A stretch of DNA of 64,000 nt from Pleurostoma richardsiae. Lineage: Eukaryota > Ascomycota > Sordariomycetes > Calosphaeriales > Pleurostomataceae. Position 1 is the stretch's first letter, and each line of letters opens with the position of its first letter. This document shows, piece by piece, positions 57,075-64,000 of the stretch. The stretch is from NCBI GenBank assembly GCA_030052745.1, contig JANBVO010000029.1:1-64000 (forward strand), in the 5' to 3' direction. Both the position numbers and the translations under genes were made by a program. The notes below the pieces were generated by a model. That model had not been told where the DNA came from. It saw only the letters and a program-made list of their open reading frames with translations, and did not search any database.

Positions 57075-58474
57075 TTAGACTCGTTCCACATCTATAACGA
57101 ACCTCCGCCGCCCTCCGAGGAACTCCAACCTATCCAGCACCACCACCGGCCCATCGTCTGGCCTTCCCGTCGTCCAGTTACTATGGAAAGCCACTAACCC
57201 TCCGTCCTCATTGACGACAAAGAGCACTCGTTCATCCCGGGTCAAATACAGCGAGACGGGGTGCCAACCCCGGGTGTCCGCCGTTCCCGCAAGGCTCAGG
57301 CCCAGCGAGCCATTACTGCCGACGGCGCCGACGTTAAAATGCGCGATGCATCTAGACTGGCCATCTTTAGAGGCGCCGTCCTGCGTGTCAACGGCTGTGT
57401 AGATATGGCCCCTCTTAGTTAGGGCGTCATAACTTACAACCACGTCCCGCAACGTACCACTCATGACTGTGTCGTTCTGCACGGGATAGGTGGCCCCTGC
57501 AGTTGATATAGCTACCGTGCCCCCGATGACGGCGACGGGTAACAGCCGTAGGGTACGGGAACGCTGGCACGCGGTGACCAGATAGCCCTGGTACTCCTCG
57601 GCCTCCTGCCCCGGCACTGTCAGCCCGGTGGGAGGGTACAGCGCTGCAACTATAGGCCGGCACGGTAGATCTGCTTCGAATGCTGAGGTGCTGCACGACG
57701 GCCAGCCCGTCCGGAGTATCCTCCAGAACGACGATGGCGTCGGCACCGACATCGCTGACGAGGAGGAATCGACCGGTAGGGTCGAAGATCGGATGGCTTA
57801 GGCAGCTGACCGACTGGTTGGTCACTTTGGGAATGTCACTTTCCTCGACGGCATGGATGGTAGCTGCTGGGACATGCTGGAGGAGGCTGATGGAGCCGTT
57901 ACGCGACGAGATGTCCCAGAGGTCAATACCGCCACTGTAAAAGGGGTGGGTCAGCGGCATGAACAGCCGTGAGAGGAAAAAAGGGGGGTTGGTGAAGACT
58001 CACTAGCCGACGGCTACCATCCGCGTCTGGTCGAAGTTGAAGGCAAGAGAGGATACACCGCCGAACGAACCGCTGGCGAGCTGCGTCTCCTGGATGATGC
58101 CCGTGCTGCTGTTATACTAGGCTCGTAAATCTCGACACACTCCCAGCTCGAGCTGAGAATAACATTTGTAGACATACTGCATATACCCTCATCGCGCTAC
58201 CGCTGAAGTCGGCGTCCGCGGCGAATAGTAGGGAGTCGCGGCTCCGGAACAGGACAGAGCCGAGGGTGCCGGGCACGCTGGTGTGCTGCACGGCGCTGAA
58301 AGCCGCCCCATTGAAGTCCACAGTGGATATGAAGCCGTCTCCGCAGACCAGGAGCCTGTCGGCCCGGAGGGGTTGATGCTGTGATGGCGGCGGCGGCGAC
58401 GGAGGCACTGCCGCCGTTTGTGCTGCGTGAATGGCGTAGAACGCTATCAGAATGGCCAATAGTCTCACGAACAT
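57075..58474 (-). CDS. Secreted lactonase-like seven-bladed beta-propeller protein, frame interrupted
   Basis: Exon 1 (58474-58178) encodes a signal peptide (MFVRLLAILIAFYAIHAAQT), a Pro-rich stretch and the first blade. Introns of 61 nt (58117-58177) and 69 nt (57935-58003) join AMRVYA|YNSSTGIIQ and RMVAVG|YGGIDLW. Exon 3 reads on to VVQHLSIR. The homologous sequence then continues in the next reading frame as DLPCRPIVAALYPPTG and runs to the stop at 57075 (GRRRFVIDVERV). I find no plausible intron at the switch (about 57660-57690), so a net one-base change is likely, either real or an assembly error. Family knowledge: this fold occurs in 6-phosphogluconolactonase and in muconate-type lactonases; secreted fungal members have unknown substrates. 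The usual PRHA motif of the family appears degraded (RPIVAA). If the shift is real this is a pseudogene. Confidence 0.65.
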
Positions 58475-58935
58475 GACAACTCTACACTCGGTAAGAGATA
58501 TTTAGAAGCACGGATGCGTGCTATCCAGGTTACTCGGAACGACCTGTGATCATCAAGACCCTTATATGGCAACACAGAACTGAGTATAGCTTTTAGCACC
58601 GCAACCTTGCCCTACGTCAGCAACTGCGCTCAACACGCTGATGTGTCACCGAGAACAACTCACCACCCACGCCCTAGACGCTATCACAGTAGATGACACA
58701 TGGACAACACAGGGCACCCTTCGGCCTGAAGCAGAGCCAGCTTCAGTGGAGAGAGAGACACGACAAAGAAAAGTAGAATTTTGGGATTACCACAGGCAGT
58801 AGTAGATCGCCACGGTCCGCAGGCCATTCGCTAGACCACCGTTTCGTTTCCGTACCATAATACAGCCCTACACTATGACAGAGGCTTCCAGCACAGCCGA
58901 CTTCCCTAGTAAAACGCTCCCGTTCCACCCCTCAA

Positions 58936-61803
58936 TCACTGACCGCTCGACCCCGCGACGATGCCCCCCGGGCCGCTCGGCGGCGGCGGGCTCGGTGGTT
59001 CGTTCTCGCCGCTGCCTATCGGCGGTATCGGGAGCGCGTCGAGCGGGTTGGGCACCTTCGGGACGGTCATCGGGCCCCTAGGCACGGGTATCCGGTCCTT
59101 GAGCTTCTCCCCCCGGATCACCTTCTCGACCTCCTCCCGGTCCAGCGTCTCGTACTCCACCAGCGCCTGCGCGAGCAGGTCGAGCTCCTTGCGCTTGGAC
59201 AGCAGGAGTTTCCGCCCCCGCTCGTAGGCGTCGCTGAGCGTGCGCTGCACCTCCGCCTCGATGGTCGCGCGCGTCTCCGAGCTGAGCTGCTCGTACCTCC
59301 GCTTGTACTCGACGGGTCCCAGCTTCTCCGACATGCCGAGCTGGGCCACCATGGTGAACGCAATGTTGGTCGCGCTCTCCAGGTCCTACAGCGATTGTTA
59401 GCTATCTCTGCCCATTACACGTGTAGAAGATTCTCCGGTTAGTAACTTACAGCTGACACTCCGCTTGTCGTCATGTCACTACCGTAGACAATCTCCTCGG
59501 CGAGCTTTCCGCCCAGTGCCGACTCGATCATCGCCAGGTAGTCACGCACGCTGTGGGAATACCTATCCATCTCGGGCAGATACGCCGTGTGGCCCAGGCT
59601 GGCGCCACGTGGCAGGATGGTGACCTTGTACAGCTTGCCAGCGGTGTTGTTGGAGAAGAAGTTGACCAGGGCATGGCCTGCTTCGTGATATGCCGTCATC
59701 TCCTTCTCCTTGGCTGAGATCACCATAGTCCTCTTCTCGGCACCCATGATGATCTTGTCTTTCGCCCAGTCGAAGTCTTTCATCGTGACGGCATCCGCCT
59801 TGGCTTTGCTAGCATGCACGGCGGCTTGGTTGACAATGTTCTCGAGCTCGGCGCCAGAGAGGCCGGAGGTGGTCTGGGCAATGGGCTCTAGCTTGACATC
59901 CGAACCCATCTTGATCCTCTTTGCGTGATGCTGGAGGATGGCAAGGCGACCGCGAACATCAGGGAGGTCGACAACAACGTGACGATCGAAGCGTCCAGGA
60001 CGGGTCAAGGCCTTGTCGAGAAGCTCCGGGAAGTTCGTGGCAGCGAGGATAATAACCCCGCTATTCTGCTCGAACCCGTCCAGTTCCGTGAGAAGTTGGT
60101 TCAGAGTCTGCTTGACGTAGGCGGCATCCCGCGCATTCCGGCGTCCACCAATAGCGTCTAGTTCGTCGATGAAAACAATAGCAGGAGCCTTCGCCTTGGC
60201 CGAAGAGAAGAGCTCGCGCACACGCTTTGCGCCGACGCCAACATAGACTTCGTCGAACTCGCTGCCAGACATGTAGAAGAATGGGACGCCAGCCTCGCCA
60301 GCAACAGCCCGTGCCAAGAGAGTCTTTCCGGTTCCAGGAGGGCCGACAAGGAGGATACCCCTCGGCAGCTTTCCACCCAAAGTCGAGAACTTCTCAGGAT
60401 TGCGCAAGAACTCCACCAGCTCCTGCAACTCCTCCTTTGCTTCCTCACAGCCGTGGACGTCGGAGAATCGGGCAGTCTGGTTCTCGGGTTTCGCCTGCAT
60501 GTCAGTCCGGGTGCTGGTGCGCTTGAACTGGTTCAGGCCTTCGATCATCATCGTAACGACGACCAAGCTGAGGTAGGTGAAGAGACAGAACCAGAGGATG
60601 AACTTGACCCATCGGAAGAGGACACCGCCGATGCTCTCGTCAACGACTACATGAATCGGTCCCTGACTTGTACCCGCGCCTTGAGGTCCCTTGGCCATCG
60701 CGATGTTGGATCCCTTAGAATGCGCCGCGAGAGCCTGGCCGACCGCTTGAAGCTGGGCTGGGCTAAGACCACTGGGGTGGGTGCCCCCAGAGACACCTAC
60801 AGCGCCAGCTTCTCCAGTACCCGCACCAGCAAGCATAGCAAGCGCGCGATTATATACCTCATCGACGGCGTCATTGCGAGCGTATCTTCCGGACTGGTAG
60901 CGTTCGACGATGATAGCGGGCATATTTGCTTTCAGCAGGACCTGATAGAATGCATTCTGGGCGGTGGCGCTCTCCGGGTTGCGATTCGCAGCAGCTTCCC
61001 GGTTCGCAAGCAAGTTGCGCGATATGCCGCCAGTACCGAATGCAGTACCAAACCCTCGGCGCTGCGACAAGACCGATCGCTGAAGATATCCTCGGAACGC
61101 GGCTCCGCTGAACGCCACTGCCGCACGCAGCGGGGTCGCTGCAAATGCAGAAGCGGGCGACAACGGCGTCAAGGGATGCCGTGCCGGCAAAGCCCTGATT
61201 GATATCCCCCCAGGAAGGTCGAGAGTGTCCCGCGGTCGGGCTATGGATGAGGAAAATAGGCGGCGAGCGGGTTGGGCATATTGCCGGGACAGACCGAGTA
61301 TGGCCGCCTTCCGTATCAGCGGGTTCGCTGCAGAGGCCAGCGAGATAGAAGACATGTTTGCTATCGAGGACTGGATCTCATGTGGTGCGGTCGAGGTTGC
61401 GTTCGCAGTAGGGAAGAGAGGTTGGAGGTTGATGGTGCTGTCGCGGAGAAATTCCGGAAGCTGTGATTTCTGGTTCAGCCGGAAAGAACAGTCAGTTATA
61501 CTCCAACAGTAGCGAGCCCTCCAAGATAGACGTACCGATGCAGGCAGTGATTGCGACTGGGTTTCCTGCCTCTGCTCAACCTTTTGCACTTGACTCCGGG
61601 TTCGGCTCGGCTGTGATGATGAGGGCCCCCTCCATGGTACCCATGGTATCGGCAGTGTGTTCGCAACAAGAGGCCAGAGTTCAGTTGTCACGGCTGTGAT
61701 GTCCTGCAGTCAGGCGGGGTCAGTCACTGCCACGAGGAAAGGCAAAGCTGCAGTGACAGGAGGAATTCCTGCTCACCGGTAACAGGACGCCCTGAAAAGC
61801 CAT
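58936..61803 (-). CDS. yme1: Mitochondrial i-AAA protease Yme1 (FtsH family ATP-dependent zinc metalloprotease)
   Basis: Preferred model has four exons: 61803-61777, 61703-61536, 61469-59451, 59385-58936; 887 residues, all phase-0 introns (73, 66, 65 nt). Residues from 104 ([19 protein letters not shown]) resemble a mitochondrial presequence, so a shorter 784-residue form starting at 61355 is the main alternative. One membrane segment lies at about 345-372 ([20 protein letters not shown]). The AAA domain has Walker A GPPGTGKT (about 440), Walker [13 protein letters not shown] and the second region of homology ending [11 protein letters not shown]. The protease site HEAGH is at about 658. The last junction restores [17 protein letters not shown], and the C-terminus is Pro/Gly-rich. 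Family knowledge: Yme1 hexamers in the inner membrane face the intermembrane space and degrade unassembled or short-lived proteins. Confidence 0.9.
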
Positions 61804-63937
61804 GACGCCTGTGGCGATCTCCTACCGGAGTAGTGAAGATCGGTAGTGGATGCTACTACTTGATGAGAAATATGAGGAATAACACAGATCGCGCCTCTAG
61901 GGCGAAGCAGAAAGGAATGACTTCCGACAACTAGCGGACAAGAAGAAGTGATGGTGATGACTGAGGTCGGGCTGATCGGAGGAGCGGCATCAAGCTTAGT
62001 GCCAGCACAGTGGCAAGGCGTCGACAGGAGAAAGAGGCAACAGCAGCTAGCTTTGCCTCATGAGTCGCAAGCCGCACTATGCACGCCGTGCTGTCGAAGG
62101 GTCGGACAGGGCGACTATTTACCGTCTGTGCAGAAACCACCTGATGGGCCGGCTCGATTCTTTACCCCAACAGATTCGAGGGGATCGCGGCAGAGTCGAC
62201 TGACGTTTACCTAAGGTGCCTCGAGGTTGGCCACAGCCTCGGAGCCGGGATCTTCCGCGCCCCGCCGCCTCCAGTCGGTGGACTTCCACAGAGCTTCTAT
62301 GCCTTCACGTGAATCATCACGTGATGATAATCAAAGCTTGAACATGAACTTTAATCCTCGGCCAATGAGGCTTCGAGCGCATAACTGGCTGGCCCAGCCT
62401 ATCACGAAGCGACAGCGCATGCAACCGTGGAAATGCTGCATGCAGAACCTGGAAATATTCCCTGGGCTGCATCTTTTCCCATGGCATTTAGCCCGGCTGT
62501 ACTACCAGTCAGTCAGTTCTTCGGTCTTTTCCCTCTTTTCCATTCTCTTCCTCCTGTTCTCGTTCCTGCAACCTCGGCGCTCGATCTGCCACCTCTCCTG
62601 ACCGGAGGGGCTGCTGTCCGTCCCATGCCACTGCACTTACAAACGATGGGGAGTAATACCACCTCATAAGTCTTGAACTTGTTTTGAATTACGAGGCCTT
62701 TCAGTGAAGTGAGCGGATTCGGCCCGTCCGGGGTAACGTTGCCCTTCTCTCAAGGGTTGGCGAAGTAAATGGATCAATGTTTCATTGCCGGCAGCTATGG
62801 AGCGAGGCCTAGGGCGCCTAGGTTCGCGCCTTACCCCTCAGCAAGCCGACAGCGTCAAAGACAAGGGAGGCGGGCCATCAACAATGTTGATCTGCTTGAG
62901 GGGGCATGTGATTTCTTTTCAGCATGTGCCCTCTTCAACTACAAAGAGGTCTCAGTCAGCTCGATCGTCGCCCCTCACGGCAGGTGCTGTTCTCTGTCAG
63001 TCTTTGCCGCCCATGTCAGGCAAGGCTGGGGCAAGGCGGATCCCAAAATATCTCACACCTGCCCGTCTCATCAGGCTAAAACATAACGTGGGCGCTTCCA
63101 CTTCGCTCGCAGCTTCCAAAGATGGAGGCGGGAAGCGTCGATCCTGCACTCCCGCACGCTCCGAGGCACAGGGGGGAAAAGAAGATGCACGGCATAAGGG
63201 AGAGGCACCGGCGCATATTGTTTGAACTGTCTTTCTCAATTCTTCTGCAGCCCAGAAAGTTTCCAGACACTCCCAGCACGCGGTTCTTCGACCCTGAAAT
63301 TCCAGCAACAGACAACAGTGGACTAATGATACATCAAGGGGGTGCGACCCCCCCCAGTGGCTGTCATGATCAAAACAGAAAAACAAGAACAAACAGGTAT
63401 GCTGTGCGAGCGTCAAAGCCTTATACAAATACACCAGACGGAAACTACTTCCAGCGATCTCTCCCCTGTGGCATTATCGAAAGATAACCACCTCCCCCGG
63501 CTAGAGGAGCTCCTCTCATCCTCCTCTTTTCTTTTCCTCTCGTCTTTTCCGAACCGCCCCCTTTCCCTCCTCATTAAACTCGTGGAAAAACAAAACGATT
63601 GCTCCTTCTCAATTCTCCTCCTCCTCGGTTGTTCCTTATCTTAGCAGGTCGTTAAAAAAGGACGTGTTCTCTTTCGGTGGCCGTTCAACATTCGGGGACG
63701 TCGTAATGGAAGCTTGAATCACTCGTCAACAACCCATCCATCCACCTTCCTTTTTGTGTTTTTTTCTCCTTCTCCTCCTTCTCGAGTATCCGAGATCGCC
63801 TCCAAAGTCTCTCTTCTTGATCTCCACTCGGCGCCGGATAAGATGCTGGCCGTCCCAACCGATCGTCGTTCAATCATTCAGCCCCTTTCGAACACCTCCG
63901 GCCTTTGACGGATGGATACATCCGCCTCTGGAAAAAG
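61804..63937. other. Intergenic: yme1 upstream region and probable leader of a gene at the right edge
   Basis: No complete gene. Two TCACGTGA palindromes lie at 62305-62312 and 62317-62324. From about 63500 to 63810 the plus strand is strongly pyrimidine-rich (runs such as CTCCTCTCATCCTCCTCTTTT), as found just upstream of fungal start codons. Confidence 0.5.
62305..62324. promoter_or_regulatory. Twin TCACGTGA palindromes
   Basis: Two identical 8-bp palindromes start 12 bp apart, roughly one helical turn, about 500 bp upstream of the yme1 start codon on its promoter side. The CACGTG core is bound by fungal bHLH factors; paired spacing suggests a genuine site. Confidence 0.45.
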
Positions 63938-64000
63938 ATGTCCCACGGGAAGGATTATTACTCCAGACAGCCTCCGCCCCTTAAGAGTCGCCGGTAGAAC
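63938..64000 (+). CDS. Possible 5' end of a gene running off the window
   Basis: An ATG at 63938 opens MSHGKDYYSRQPPPLKS, a Tyr/Pro/Gln-rich start typical of fungal low-complexity proteins, preceded by a long pyrimidine-rich leader. The frame meets TAG at 63995, but that triplet lies inside a possible GT donor (GTAGAA at 63994). A second ATG at 63912 keeps another frame open to the edge. With 63 bases visible I cannot name it or be sure it is coding. Confidence 0.25.

Noticed and set aside
1-64000. Transposons, virus-derived elements, CRISPR arrays, rRNA genes
   Set aside because: I looked for reverse-transcriptase, transposase and capsid-like motifs, terminal repeats and regularly spaced repeats, and saw none that I could support by eye.

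Overview
This window is nuclear DNA from a filamentous ascomycete (Pezizomycotina), most likely a Sordariomycete. The evidence is short GT-AG introns (47-117 nt), several with a CTAAC-like branch site, pyrimidine-rich leaders, roughly 50-55% GC, and a gene set typical of this group. There are no bacterial features, CRISPR arrays, rRNA or tRNA genes that I can support, and no recognisable transposon. I find 16 protein-coding genes plus one possible gene start at the right edge. Gene models, splice junctions and lengths were worked out by hand by matching reading-frame phase across introns.

Left part (3.7-33.3 kb) is a dense housekeeping block. It holds a Cdc11/Nud1-type spindle-pole-body scaffold (minus) divergent from a large disordered protein with C-terminal motifs. 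Next is the inositol hexakisphosphate kinase Kcs1 (plus), facing a peroxisomal enoyl-CoA hydratase/isomerase ending in SKL (minus). The minus strand then carries Atg27, the SAGA subunit Spt20 and a Pex22-like peroxin. The peroxin shares a divergent promoter with the eIF2B gamma subunit (plus).

Middle part (33.3-49.1 kb) is gene-poor. Its main occupant is a BrlA-like C2H2 zinc-finger regulator with about 6.6 kb of gene-free DNA upstream and 6 kb downstream. Its leader contains two short upstream reading frames. A tiny cysteine-rich protein gene lies at 35 kb.

Right part (49.1-61.8 kb) is mixed: an F-box/LRR-like protein, a secreted GH12 endoglucanase, a steroid 5-alpha-reductase family enzyme, a VOC/glyoxalase-fold protein, a secreted lactonase-like beta-propeller whose frame is interrupted, and the mitochondrial i-AAA protease Yme1. 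The last 2 kb look like promoter and leader of a gene running off the window.

Themes: cell-cycle and conidiation control (Cdc11, BrlA-like), inositol pyrophosphate signalling (Kcs1), organelle quality control (Atg27, Pex22-like, Yme1, the SKL enzyme) and plant-polymer use (GH12). I see no biosynthetic cluster or defence system. The most interesting unexplained signals are the BrlA-like gene's upstream frames and large empty flanks, a perfect TATA box facing the 3' end of spt20, the interrupted lactonase, the GH12 protein without its usual disulfide, and the extra 5' exons of yme1.
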